Shown here: in pieces, positions 1-6,295 of the stretch
How the letters are laid out: each line of letters opens with the position of its first letter
Numbering within the stretch: the stretch's first letter is position 1
Assembly: GCA_017528675.1 (NCBI GenBank)
Contig: JAFXOO010000513.1
Coordinates: 1-9,089 of the forward strand
Direction: 5' to 3'
Origin: Oscillospiraceae bacterium
Lineage (GTDB): Bacteria > Bacillota > Clostridia > Oscillospirales > Ruminococcaceae
Length of the DNA stretch: 9,089 nt
Notes under the pieces: model-generated
Seen by the model: only the letters and a program-made list of their open reading frames with translations
What the model was told of the DNA's origin: nothing
Database searches by the model: none
Made by a program: the position numbers and the translations under genes

Positions 1-36
1 CAGCACCAGCGGCAATACGGCCCCAAGCAGATTCAT
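1..36 (-). CDS. Start of a gene running off the left edge; hydrophobic N-terminus, possibly CbiB
   Basis: Only the first 12 codons are in the window, reading MNLLGAVLPLVL. The ATG at 36 overlaps the cbiA stop codon in an ATGA arrangement. A GGGGAG ribosome binding site lies about five bases upstream, inside the end of cbiA, so this is a real translation start. The visible residues are strongly hydrophobic and look like the start of a first membrane helix. CbiB/CobD (adenosylcobinamide-phosphate synthase) is a membrane protein that commonly sits next to cbiA, so it is the best guess from context. Twelve residues cannot prove it; any other membrane protein of the pathway would look the same. 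Confidence 0.6.
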   Translation of the reverse strand, partial: MNLLGAVLPLVL

Positions 37-1361
37 CGCTTCTCCCCGCATTTCAGGACAAAGCGCCTTGCCGCATCCGGGTCTGCCCAGAAATACAGGT
101 GCGGAAAGCCGGCGTACATGGTCGGCGTGGCAAAGCAGCAGGTATAGGTTCTGCCGTCACGCTTCACAGCAGTCAGGCTGCTGCCGGGGGTTGTGCTCTC
201 CCAGTAGTGGAACTCGTGTGCACGCAGTTTGCCGTCCTTTGCAAAGAGCAGGTTCTCCTTCGGAGCGTGCAGGGTCACATAGCCGAAGCGCTGGAGCTTA
301 TCGGTTTTTCTGCCCTCGCCGCTGAATACCGTTGCCATCTGGTAATTCCTGCCCTCTGTATCCATCAGGAGCCGGTGCAGGTAGAGGAAGCCGCCGCATT
401 CCGCAATCACGGGCATGCCCTCTTTGATCCGGCGGCGGATGGCTGCGAGCAGACCGTTGTTGGCTGCAAGGATGCCGGCATAGAGTTCGGGATACCCGCC
501 GCCCAGCAGCAGGCCGTCTGCCTCCGGAAGGCTCCGGCTGGTAAGCGGTGAGAAATACGCCAGACGGCAGCCGAGTGCTTGCAGGAGATCGAGGTTTTCG
601 GCATAGTAGAAATTGAAGGCTGCATCCTTTGCCACGGCAATCAGCGGCCGTGCGTCGCCCTCAAACAGCGGCCTGATCGTGAGGGGCGTGAACGGCGGGA
701 GCGGGTCACAGGGAAGCTTCAGCAGGTCATTGAGCAGGATGTGCTTCTCTGCCAGTTCCCCCAGACGCTGCATTTTCTCACGCAGTCCGGGCAGCTCCTC
801 TGCGGTGACAAGGCCGAGGTGGCGGCTGTCGAATGTCTCGCTGTGCACCGGCATACAGCCGAAATACTGCGTGCCGAGCTCCTTGCAGAGGTGCCGGGCG
901 AGGGGCACGAGGGACAGCGGCAGACGGTTGAACAGGAAGCCTGCAATGCGGCTCGGCATTCTGTAGCGCAGAAAGCCCTGCATCACGGCACCGATGGAAT
1001 CGCTCATGCCCTTGCAGTCGATGACGATGACGGCAGGTGTGGCGGTGATGCCGGCGATGGCCTTGGCGGAGCCGTCTCCGCCGTCGTAATAGCCCATGAC
1101 GCCCTCCAGTACCGAAACAGCGGCATCCTTGCTGTAGCGGTCAAAGAGATACCGCAGCCGTTCGGGGCTGCAAAAAAAGCTGTCGAGGTTATGGGCGGGG
1201 GTGTCCAGCACGGTGGTGTGGAACATCGGGTCGATATAGTCAGGGCCGCACTTGAAGGACGCTGCCCGGATGCCACGGTGCTTCAGGGCAGCTAAAATGG
1301 CACAGGTCACAGTCGTTTTGCCGCATCCGCTGTGGGTGCCGGCTATGAGAAATCGCTGCAT
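33..1361 (-). CDS. cbiA: Cobyrinate a,c-diamide synthase CbiA
   Basis: CbiA uses ATP and glutamine to amidate the a and c carboxylates of cobyrinate, or of the Co-containing intermediate in the anaerobic route, in the cytoplasm. The 442-residue protein has the two expected halves. The N-terminal dethiobiotin-synthetase-like domain starts with a P-loop, AGTHSGCGKT at residues 7-16, followed by KCGPDYIDP at 37-45. The C-terminal class I glutamine amidotransferase domain has LLLGGGYPELY at 285-294, the nucleophile Cys322 in AECGGFLYL, and a likely catalytic His421 in GFPHLYFW. Length is normal for the family. The ATG at 1361 is supported by AAAGGAG seven bases upstream. It follows cbiET after a 33-base gap and overlaps the next gene by four bases. 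Amidotransferase and ATP motifs are both intact, so it should be active. The CobB homologue of the aerobic pathway is the alternative name, but the neighbours are Cbi-type. Confidence 0.97.
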   Translation of the reverse strand: MQRFLIAGTHSGCGKTTVTCAILAALKHRGIRAASFKCGPDYIDPMFHTTVLDTPAHNLDSFFCSPERLRYLFDRYSKDAAVSVLEGVMGYYDGGDGSAKAIAGITATPAVIVIDCKGMSDSIGAVMQGFLRYRMPSRIAGFLFNRLPLSLVPLARHLCKELGTQYFGCMPVHSETFDSRHLGLVTAEELPGLREKMQRLGELAEKHILLNDLLKLPCDPLPPFTPLTIRPLFEGDARPLIAVAKDAAFNFYYAENLDLLQALGCRLAYFSPLTSRSLPEADGLLLGGGYPELYAGILAANNGLLAAIRRRIKEGMPVIAECGGFLYLHRLLMDTEGRNYQMATVFSGEGRKTDKLQRFGYVTLHAPKENLLFAKDGKLRAHEFHYWESTTPGSSLTAVKRDGRTYTCCFATPTMYAGFPHLYFWADPDAARRFVLKCGEKR

Positions 1362-1368
1362 GTCGTGT

Positions 1369-1375
1369 CTCCTTT
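1369..1375 (-). promoter_or_regulatory. Ribosome binding site of cbiA
   Basis: On the minus strand this reads AAAGGAG, seven bases before the cbiA ATG at 1361. It lies in the 33-base gap after cbiET, so cbiA can initiate independently rather than only by translational coupling. No promoter or terminator is visible in the gap. Confidence 0.8.
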
Positions 1376-1394
1376 GGGATGTAGTGGTATCGGT

Positions 1395-2618
1395 TCACAG
1401 TTCAGTCGTTTGCATGGATGTGCCGGAAGTCTCTCCGGCCGGCTGCACGCTGATGAGAAAGACCGGATTTTCTGCTTGCAGCAGCGTATGCGAGCCGACA
1501 TGCTTCGTGCGGGTGACGGCAATCTGCGTGACGGTGCAGGCTTTGCCGAGAGCGGCAAAGACGGTCTGTGCTGCGGCAAGTGTCTCAAGCGTGACGGCGG
1601 TCAGGACGATGTGTGCAGCGGGATTTGCCGCATAGACCGTTTCGGCAATCTGCCGGAGACTGCCGCCGGTGCCGCCGAGAAAGACCTTACCGGGCGGTGG
1701 GAGCGGGGTCTCCGGGAACGTGCCCTCGGTGACGGTGACGTTGTCACAGGAAAAGCGCCGGAGGTTTTCAAGCGTCAGGCGGACTGCCCCGGCGCTGCGG
1801 TCGATGGCATAGACATGGCCGTCCGGACAGCGCAGGGCAAGCTCCGTGGTGACCGAGCCGGTGCCGCAGCCGATGTCCCATACGATGTCGTCCGGGGCGA
1901 TACACAGCGAAGAAACGGCAAGGCAGCGCACCTCCGATTTCGTCATCGGGACGGTGGTGCGGAGAAAGGCACTGTCGGGGATGCCGGACGGAAGATAGGG
2001 GCAGCAAGCGGGGTTCTCTACAAGGACAGTACAGAGCTTCTCCGGGGGGAGTGCGGTAAAATCTGCCGGATTCCCGTGCAGAATCTGCTCATCCGGACAG
2101 CCGAGGCGCATGCCGATGTGCACTGCCGTGTCCGGGAGACTGTAGTCCAGAAGGCGCCGGCAGAGCATGGCTGCTGAGATCCTGCCGCCGAGCAGAAAGC
2201 AGGTCAGCGGGTGGCTGCGGACATGGACAGCTATGCTGCCCTCGGTGCCGTGGAGCGTGACACAGTGCAGGCGTTCCCAGGAACGGCCGGTTCTGGCGCA
2301 GAGATACACCGGCGAGGCAATGCCGGGCAGTACCCGCACCTCCATGCCCGTAAGCAGCGGGAGGAGCTTTCTGGTGCCGCTGAAAAATCCGGTGTCGCCG
2401 GACATGAGTACGGCAGCGGTTTGCTCGCTGCCGCTGCGCAGACGTTCTGCGATGGAGGCGGGATCGTAGCTCCGGAAAAGCGCTTTGCCGCTCGTCTCAT
2501 ACGGTTCGAGCATCCGGCCTGCACCGATGAGCAGTTCGGCGGCGGCGATGGCTTCCTGCGCTTCACAGGTCAGTGTGGCAGTGCCGCCCATGCCGGTGGC
2601 GGCAATTGTGACGGTCAT
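1395..2618 (-). CDS. cobL: Precorrin-6Y/cobalt-precorrin C5,15-methyltransferase (decarboxylating), CbiE-CbiT fusion
   Basis: This 407-residue fusion carries both activities: SAM-dependent methylation at C5 (CbiE half) and methylation at C15 with loss of the C12 acetate carboxyl (CbiT half) of the corrin intermediate. The CbiE half, about residues 1-205, shows the tetrapyrrole-methylase pattern: a glycine-rich start, LMSGDTGFFSG at 71-81 and LPGIASPVYL at 97-106. The CbiT half, about 216-395, has MTKSEVR at 225-231, the SAM-binding loop DIGCGTGSVTTELA at 248-261, AIDR at 271-274 and FLGGTGG at 313-319. Residues after about 392 look like an unstructured tail. The start ATG at 2618 overlaps the cbiJ stop as ATGA and has AAAGGAG upstream. 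The CbiE N-terminal loop reads AATGMGG rather than the usual GxGPGG-like form. The fused form is named CobL; in many anaerobic bacteria the same fusion is called CbiET. Confidence 0.96.
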   Translation of the reverse strand: MTVTIAATGMGGTATLTCEAQEAIAAAELLIGAGRMLEPYETSGKALFRSYDPASIAERLRSGSEQTAAVLMSGDTGFFSGTRKLLPLLTGMEVRVLPGIASPVYLCARTGRSWERLHCVTLHGTEGSIAVHVRSHPLTCFLLGGRISAAMLCRRLLDYSLPDTAVHIGMRLGCPDEQILHGNPADFTALPPEKLCTVLVENPACCPYLPSGIPDSAFLRTTVPMTKSEVRCLAVSSLCIAPDDIVWDIGCGTGSVTTELALRCPDGHVYAIDRSAGAVRLTLENLRRFSCDNVTVTEGTFPETPLPPPGKVFLGGTGGSLRQIAETVYAANPAAHIVLTAVTLETLAAAQTVFAALGKACTVTQIAVTRTKHVGSHTLLQAENPVFLISVQPAGETSGTSMQTTEL

Positions 2619-3358
2619 AGCTGGCTCCTTTCAAGTAGCATCTGCTCGATTTCCTGTAGGGTGCTGCCGGTCTCCGGCGCCCGCAGGAGCGTCAGCAGGG
2701 AGATGCCGCACTGCCTTGCAGCGGCGGCCTTTTCCGGGTAGCCGCCGGCGGTGCCGCTCTCCTTGGTGACGAGCAGTTCTGCGGCGGTCAGGCGGATGTG
2801 GGCGATGTTCTCTGCCTCGGTGAACGGGCCTTTTCCCCAGAGAATATGGGATGCCGGGTAGCCGAGGGCTTCACACTGTGTGCGGACGGATTCCGCCGGC
2901 AGCAGACGAAGATAGAGACGATCCCGGAAACCACGCACCTGCGTGAGATGCGGGAGGGATTTGCTGCCCAGTGTGCTCAGGACAATGCCCTCAGAGCTGT
3001 TGAGCCGGGCAATCAGCGAGGGCATATCCGGAACGGTCACGCCGGTAACCGGGACGCTCTCACGGAGCAGCCGGAGATACGGGATGCCGGCAGCGGCGGC
3101 GGCTGTGCGGATGCTGCGGGTCGCCTCCTGCGCATAGGGATGCGTCGCATCAATCACAAGCCGGCTGCCGAGGCGCTGCATCAAAGCCTGCATTTCGGGG
3201 GCGGTGAGCTTGCCGGTGTGGACGGTCACGCCCTGCGGCAGGAGTGCTGCGCCATAGCCGGTCGTGACACAGACGTCTGCCGGGATGCTGCGGGCGGCGC
3301 AGAATTCCGCAAGCGTTCTGCCCTCGGTCGTGCCGCCGAACAGGAGCAGGTCAGACAT
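2615..3358 (-). CDS. cbiJ: Precorrin-6A/cobalt-precorrin-6A reductase CbiJ/CobK
   Basis: CbiJ reduces the macrocycle of (cobalt-)precorrin-6A with NAD(P)H, giving the substrate for the CbiE/CbiT methylations; the next gene encodes exactly those enzymes. The 247-residue protein has the family landmarks in order: LLFGGTTEGR at 5-14 (nucleotide-binding start), DATHPYA at 70-76, GKGPFTEAEN at 175-184 and TKESGTAGGYPEK at 198-210. Length is typical. The start was set at the ATG at 3358, which begins directly before the conserved LLLFGGTTEGR; reading upstream in the same frame adds residues that do not resemble the family and would overlap cbiH by about 90 bases. The chosen start overlaps the cbiH stop by eight bases, with a weak GGGG-type site five bases upstream. 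The end overlaps cbiET by four bases, so these genes are probably translationally coupled. Confidence 0.96.
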   Translation of the reverse strand: MSDLLLFGGTTEGRTLAEFCAARSIPADVCVTTGYGAALLPQGVTVHTGKLTAPEMQALMQRLGSRLVIDATHPYAQEATRSIRTAAAAAGIPYLRLLRESVPVTGVTVPDMPSLIARLNSSEGIVLSTLGSKSLPHLTQVRGFRDRLYLRLLPAESVRTQCEALGYPASHILWGKGPFTEAENIAHIRLTAAELLVTKESGTAGGYPEKAAAARQCGISLLTLLRAPETGSTLQEIEQMLLERSQL

Positions 3359-4070
3359 GATAGCCCCGTGGCGTGACCAGCTTGCCGCCGACGGCGATGG
3401 TCGTGCTGCTGCCGATGAACACGGTAGTGAACATATCAAGCTGCGCAGTCAGAAGCCCGGAGAGCGGCAGAATCCGGCTTTCCTGCCCTTCCCTGCCGAT
3501 CTGCCGGACATAGCCGCAGAGTGTTTCCGGCGGACGGTGCTGCAAAATCAGCTCGCAGGCATGCTGCAAATGTGCAGGACGGCTGCGGGAGACAGGATTG
3601 TACAGGACGATCACGAAATCTGCTTCGGCGGCGGCATGCAGACGGCGCTCGATCTGCTCCTGTGGAGTGAGCAGGTCGGAGAGGCTGATGACGGCGAAAT
3701 CATGCGTCAGGGGAGCACCAAGGACGGCGCTGCCGCTGAGGGCGGCGGTGACACCGGGGATGACCTCGACTTCGGTGCCGGGGTACTCCGGGGCAAGTTC
3801 AAGTGCCAGACCTGCCATGCCGTAGACGGCGGCATCCCCGCTGCAAACGAGGGCAACCCGCTGCGTCCGGGCGGCTTCGAGTGCCATGCGGACACGTTCG
3901 GTTTCCCGGCGCATGCCGGTCTGGGCGTAGGCTTTGTCCGGAAAAAAGGGGCGGACAAGGTCAATATAGGTGCTGTAGCCGATAATCAGCTCGCTTTCGG
4001 AAAGGGCTGCCCGTGCTTCAAGCGTCATGCCGCCGGCGCTGCCGGGCCCGATGCCGATGACTGTGAGCAT
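3351..4070 (-). CDS. cbiH: Precorrin-3B/cobalt-factor III C17-methyltransferase CbiH/CobJ (ring contraction)
   Basis: A SAM-dependent methylase that methylates C17 and drives ring contraction of the corrin precursor; in the anaerobic route the substrate is cobalt-factor III. Visible motifs over 239 residues are GIGPG at 6-10, VCSGDAAVYGMAG at 75-87, PGVTAA at 105-110, GAPLTHDFAVISLSDLLTP at 118-136, LYNP at 156-159 and a TPRGY ending at 233-237. The SLSDLLTP block and the TPRGY tail are characteristic of the C17 enzyme among the tetrapyrrole methylases. A GTG at 4079 in frame makes a GTGA overlap with the cobC stop, but the ATG at 4070 is preferred because AGGTGA lies six bases before it and the family motif starts there. 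No fused CbiG or nitrite-reductase-like domain is present. It overlaps cbiJ by eight bases. Confidence 0.95.
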   Translation of the reverse strand: MLTVIGIGPGSAGGMTLEARAALSESELIIGYSTYIDLVRPFFPDKAYAQTGMRRETERVRMALEAARTQRVALVCSGDAAVYGMAGLALELAPEYPGTEVEVIPGVTAALSGSAVLGAPLTHDFAVISLSDLLTPQEQIERRLHAAAEADFVIVLYNPVSRSRPAHLQHACELILQHRPPETLCGYVRQIGREGQESRILPLSGLLTAQLDMFTTVFIGSSTTIAVGGKLVTPRGYHV

Positions 4071-4075
4071 AGAGG

Positions 4076-4606
4076 TCACCTCGTTTCGATGGTCAGCCAG
4101 TAATGACCGGCATTGGGGAGTTGATAGCTGAAATACCCGCCGCCAAGACGGTCAGAGAGAATCGACATGATTGTGCCGCCGTGGACGATGAGTGCCATGT
4201 TGCCGACGGCGGGATGATTCCGGAGAAGTGCGGAAAACGCTGCTGTGCAGCGCTTCCGGAAGGATTCAGGGGATTCTCCGCCGGGAAAGGGCAGCATGCC
4301 CCCCGCATCAATCCATGCCTGGTAGTCAGGTCTGCCGTTGAGGTCGGCATAGTTTTTCCCTTCAAAGACGCCAAAATCGCACTCCCGGAAGTCCGGCTCG
4401 GTCAGGTACGGCCTGCCGGGAAACAGGAGCTCTGCCGTTTCGGTACAGCGGCGCAGAGGGCTGCAAACAAGAAGCTCCGGGGGCGGAAAATGCAGCTTTG
4501 CAAGCTGTGCCCTGCCCTCCGGGCAGAGCGGCTCGTCGGTCGTTCCGATGTAGCGGTGCTGGAGATTGCCCGCTGTGGCTGCGTGGCGTACAAGCAGAAT
4601 TCTCAT
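4076..4606 (-). CDS. cobC: CobC-type histidine phosphatase (probable alpha-ribazole phosphatase)
   Basis: This 176-residue histidine phosphatase (phosphoglycerate mutase superfamily) would remove the 5'-phosphate from alpha-ribazole phosphate or from adenosylcobalamin phosphate, the last step of nucleotide-loop assembly. The catalytic core is visible: LLVRHAAT at 4-11 with phospho-acceptor His8, CSPLRRCTET at 48-57 supplying an arginine, FRECDFGVFEGK at 73-84 with the acid Glu75, and VHGG at 141-144 with His142. The loop after the catalytic histidine is AAT where GET or GQT is common; the catalytic residues themselves are kept. It starts at an ATG at 4606 overlapping the short cobU-like stop by ATGA, with an AGGGAGAG site upstream, and runs into cbiH. 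Histidine phosphatases are hard to assign by sequence alone, so the role depends on the operon. Confidence 0.88.
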   Translation of the reverse strand: MRILLVRHAATAGNLQHRYIGTTDEPLCPEGRAQLAKLHFPPPELLVCSPLRRCTETAELLFPGRPYLTEPDFRECDFGVFEGKNYADLNGRPDYQAWIDAGGMLPFPGGESPESFRKRCTAAFSALLRNHPAVGNMALIVHGGTIMSILSDRLGGGYFSYQLPNAGHYWLTIETR

Positions 4607-4989
4607 GGCAGCTCTCCCTTGAGTGCCGACGGAATGCCGCAGCAGAGCCGTATCACCGTATCCGCAAAGGCTGTCAGGAGACAGCCGCAGCGGCCGGTCA
4701 TTTCCCGCCAGCGGCGCTCCTCACGGTCGAGGGGAATGATGCCGCAGCCGATCTCATCAAGCAGAATGATGCAGCCGGGGTTCTCGTGGATGAGCTGCTC
4801 CGTGAAGGCGACGGGGTCGGCGTTTTCAGCCAAAATCCGGCGGATGAGCACCTGAAACTGCGCAATGCAGGACGCCCGGAGGGCTTCCTCCGGGGAACAG
4901 ACGGCTCCGTCCAGGATGGTCGGAGGAGAGAAGGCCGCCCTGCAATAGTCCGTTTTGCCCGAATAGGCGGCACCGGTCAGGACGGTCAT
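4603..4989 (-). CDS. cobU: Short CobU-like P-loop protein (adenosylcobinamide kinase family)
   Basis: A 128-residue protein of the CobU family, which phosphorylates adenosylcobinamide and transfers GMP to it. It has an intact P-loop, GAAYSGKT at residues 6-13, and the typical C-terminal block: ILLDEIGCGIIP at 75-86, RWREMTGR at 93-100, then AFADTVIRLCCGIPSALKG at 107-125. It is about 45 residues shorter than the usual 170-180. The missing part is the middle, which in Salmonella CobU carries the HHR motif whose histidine accepts GMP. Only one histidine (His68) is present, in a different context, so guanylyltransferase activity looks unlikely. The ATG at 4989 overlaps the GNAT stop as ATGA, and no Shine-Dalgarno sequence is visible upstream, so translation is probably coupled to the GNAT gene. 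It may be the kinase partner of the long CobU at 6286-6807, or a diverged P-loop GTPase/ATPase of other function. Confidence 0.85.
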   Translation of the reverse strand: MTVLTGAAYSGKTDYCRAAFSPPTILDGAVCSPEEALRASCIAQFQVLIRRILAENADPVAFTEQLIHENPGCIILLDEIGCGIIPLDREERRWREMTGRCGCLLTAFADTVIRLCCGIPSALKGELP

Positions 4990-5426
4990 GTGTCGATGCG
5001 GTGGGTCTCGGAAATGGCTCTGTTCCGATAGATCAGATCCTCACGCTGCGTGAAGCCGAGCTTTTCCCAGAAGGCATTGCCGCCGCCGTTGCGGGAGAAT
5101 ACCACGAGTGCTGTCTTGGTGATGCCGAGCCTGTCAAATGCCTGCATGGCGTGCTCGACAAGCTGGCGGCCGATGCCCTGCTTGCGGAAAGCGGGGGATA
5201 CTGCGGTGTGGTAGATATACCCACGGCGTCCGTCATTGCCGGCGAGAATGACACCGACCACGGAGCCGGCTTCCTCTGCCACAAAACAGGTTTCGGGGTT
5301 GCGGTTCAGGAAGCGGATCACACCTTCCTGGGAATCATCAATGTCATTGAGCCCCATGCCGTTGCAGGAAAGCCACAGCACATAGACCTGGGCATAGTCA
5401 AATTGTGTCATTGGTCTGATCTTCAT
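4986..5426 (-). CDS. GNAT-family N-acetyltransferase, substrate unknown
   Basis: A 146-residue single-domain GNAT protein that would transfer an acetyl group from acetyl-CoA to an amine. The fold is shown by FVAEEAGSVVGVILAG at 48-63 (beta strands before motif A), AVSPAFRKQGIGRQLV at 75-90 (motif A with the RxxGIG acetyl-CoA pyrophosphate loop) and GNAFWEKLGF at 116-125 (motif B). Nothing in it identifies the acceptor, and it has no established part in B12 synthesis. The start was chosen at the second of two tandem ATGs (5426) because GAGGT lies six bases before it; the first ATG (5429) leaves only three. A longer TTG start at 5477 would run into the hairpins and adds residues outside the fold. 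The gene follows the only large non-coding gap of the operon and ends in an ATGA overlap with the short cobU-like gene, which seems to depend on it for translation. Confidence 0.9.
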   Translation of the reverse strand: MKIRPMTQFDYAQVYVLWLSCNGMGLNDIDDSQEGVIRFLNRNPETCFVAEEAGSVVGVILAGNDGRRGYIYHTAVSPAFRKQGIGRQLVEHAMQAFDRLGITKTALVVFSRNGGGNAFWEKLGFTQREDLIYRNRAISETHRIDT

Positions 5427-5432
5427 CATACT

Positions 5433-5437
5433 ACCTC
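5433..5437 (-). promoter_or_regulatory. Ribosome binding site deciding the GNAT start
   Basis: The minus strand reads GAGGT, six bases before the ATG at 5426 and three before the tandem ATG at 5429. The spacing favours the second ATG. The site lies just downstream of the two inverted repeats, so folding there could influence its exposure; that is inference. Confidence 0.65.
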
Positions 5438-5461
5438 GTTTCTTTCTGGGGGGTGATTTAT

Positions 5462-5533
5462 GGAAGCACTGGTTCAATTGCTGATACAGTGCTTCGGGGA
5501 TAGCGAAGGGTCTGCACGGCTTCGCCCCGGAGC
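5462..5533. repeat. Two adjacent inverted repeats sharing one arm in the cobS-GNAT gap
   Basis: The right-to-left gap between cobS and the GNAT gene contains two stem-loops. One is a perfect nine-base inverted repeat, GAAGCACTG at 5463-5471 with CAGTGCTTC at 5487-5495, around a 15-base loop. The other pairs 5491-5499 (GCTTCGGGG) with 5525-5533 (CCCCGGAGC), one position being G-U on one strand and a mismatch on the other, with an inner five-base stem 5504-5508/5520-5524 and a four-base bulge. The segment GCTTC at 5491-5495 belongs to both, so the two cannot fully form at once. No run of T follows either stem on the minus strand, so a classical intrinsic terminator is not supported. It could be a dispersed palindromic repeat, an mRNA processing or stability element, or an attenuator. 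Confidence 0.6.
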
Positions 5534-5548
5534 TAAGGCAGCGTTTCC

Positions 5549-6295
5549 CTATAGCAGGCCGGAGAGAAGGACGGCGGTTTCGCAGAGCTGGAGGAACCAG
5601 CCCTGTGTATCACCGGTGACACCGCCGAATATGCGGGCGGTGCTGCGGCGGTAATACACCAGCACCACGCCGGATGCAAGGACGCTGAGCGTGCCTTGCA
5701 GGGGGGACAGTACAAGCATCGCTGCGGCGGATGCGGTTGCAGTCAGCAGCAGGACGGTCACAGTGGTACGCTTGTGGGCGGGACGGACGAAGCTTTGCAG
5801 GCTGCCGTCGTGACGGGCTGCGGGCAGAAGCACTGCGGTCAGCCCGGACAGCGCACGGGACAGGATGAACCCCACGGCGACAACGCCTGTGCTGCGCAGA
5901 TCGGTGAGCTGCGTGAGAAGCGCCGTCTGGAGAATCAGGAGCGCTGCGCCCCAGATCACGGCAAAGGAGCCGATATGCGGGTCGTGCAGGATTTCGAGCC
6001 TGCGCTCCCGCTGTGCACAGGAGGCACGGGCATCGGTGACATCGAGAAAGCCGTCCATGTGGATGCCGCCCGTGACCAGCAAAGGCAGCAGCATGGCCAC
6101 GGCGGCAAATACCGGCGCTCCGATGGCAAAGACCGTGCAGAGCACCCGCCAGCCGAGCAGCATGCCGCCGATAACGGCGCCGATCACCGGGAAGAAACAC
6201 AGCGCATAGCGGCGGTTCTCCTCGCTCCACTCCACCTGCGGGGCGGGGATGCGGGAATACATCAGAAGTGCGGAACAGAGCGATTTCAGAAGCAC
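5549..6295 (-). CDS. cobS: Adenosylcobinamide-GDP ribazoletransferase (cobalamin synthase) CobS
   Basis: CobS is an integral membrane enzyme that joins adenosylcobinamide-GDP to alpha-ribazole (phosphate) to make cobalamin (phosphate). The 248-residue protein is rich in membrane segments, roughly residues 31-75, 112-128, 137-158 and 177-213, and ends with another hydrophobic stretch. Family motifs are MYSRIPAPQVEW at 12-23, GGIHMDGFLDVTDA at 76-89 with the metal-binding acidic residues, DPHIGSFAVIWG at 105-116 and FGGVTGDTQG at 223-232. The start is a GTG at 6295 with an AAGGGGGTG-like site upstream; it overlaps the end of cobU by ten bases. An internal ATG at 6262 would cut off the conserved N-terminus and is less likely. 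It takes the product of CobU, encoded just before it, and its product would be finished by CobC. Confidence 0.97.
   Translation of the reverse strand: MLLKSLCSALLMYSRIPAPQVEWSEENRRYALCFFPVIGAVIGGMLLGWRVLCTVFAIGAPVFAAVAMLLPLLVTGGIHMDGFLDVTDARASCAQRERRLEILHDPHIGSFAVIWGAALLILQTALLTQLTDLRSTGVVAVGFILSRALSGLTAVLLPAARHDGSLQSFVRPAHKRTTVTVLLLTATASAAAMLVLSPLQGTLSVLASGVVLVYYRRSTARIFGGVTGDTQGWFLQLCETAVLLSGLL

Noticed and set aside
579..1295. Long open frame on the plus strand opposite cbiA (238 residues), and similar plus-strand frames at 1332-2177, 3264-4103, 4103-4855, 5696-6313, 6268-7002 and 8099-8848
   Set aside because: They are antisense shadows of well-identified minus-strand genes in GC-rich DNA, with low-complexity, domain-free translations and no consistent ribosome binding sites.
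4071..4079. GTG start for cbiH overlapping cobC as GTGA
   Set aside because: No Shine-Dalgarno site is properly spaced before it, while AGGTGA is well placed for the ATG at 4070, where the conserved N-terminus begins.
4603..4989. Short cobU-like gene as a truncated pseudogene
   Set aside because: Both the P-loop and the conserved C-terminal block are intact and in frame, the gene overlaps both neighbours neatly, and the missing part is internal, so it looks like a compact family variant.
5427..5477. Longer GNAT start (TTG at 5477)
   Set aside because: It begins within the inverted repeat, adds 17 residues (about 10 of them before a basic stretch) outside the GNAT fold, and lacks a ribosome binding site, whereas GAGGT precedes the ATG at 5426.
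5462..5533. Intrinsic terminator after cobS
   Set aside because: The stems are strong but neither is followed by a T-run on the minus strand, and genes of the same pathway continue downstream.
5427..5548. Possible cobalamin riboswitch before the GNAT gene
   Set aside because: The gap is only about 120 bases and lacks the conserved B12-box and core elements; a GGGAAA and a GCACTG match alone are not enough.
5460..5654. Small plus-strand frame of 64 residues starting at the hairpins
   Set aside because: It reads through both inverted repeats into the antisense of cobS and resembles no protein; no convincing ribosome binding site was seen.
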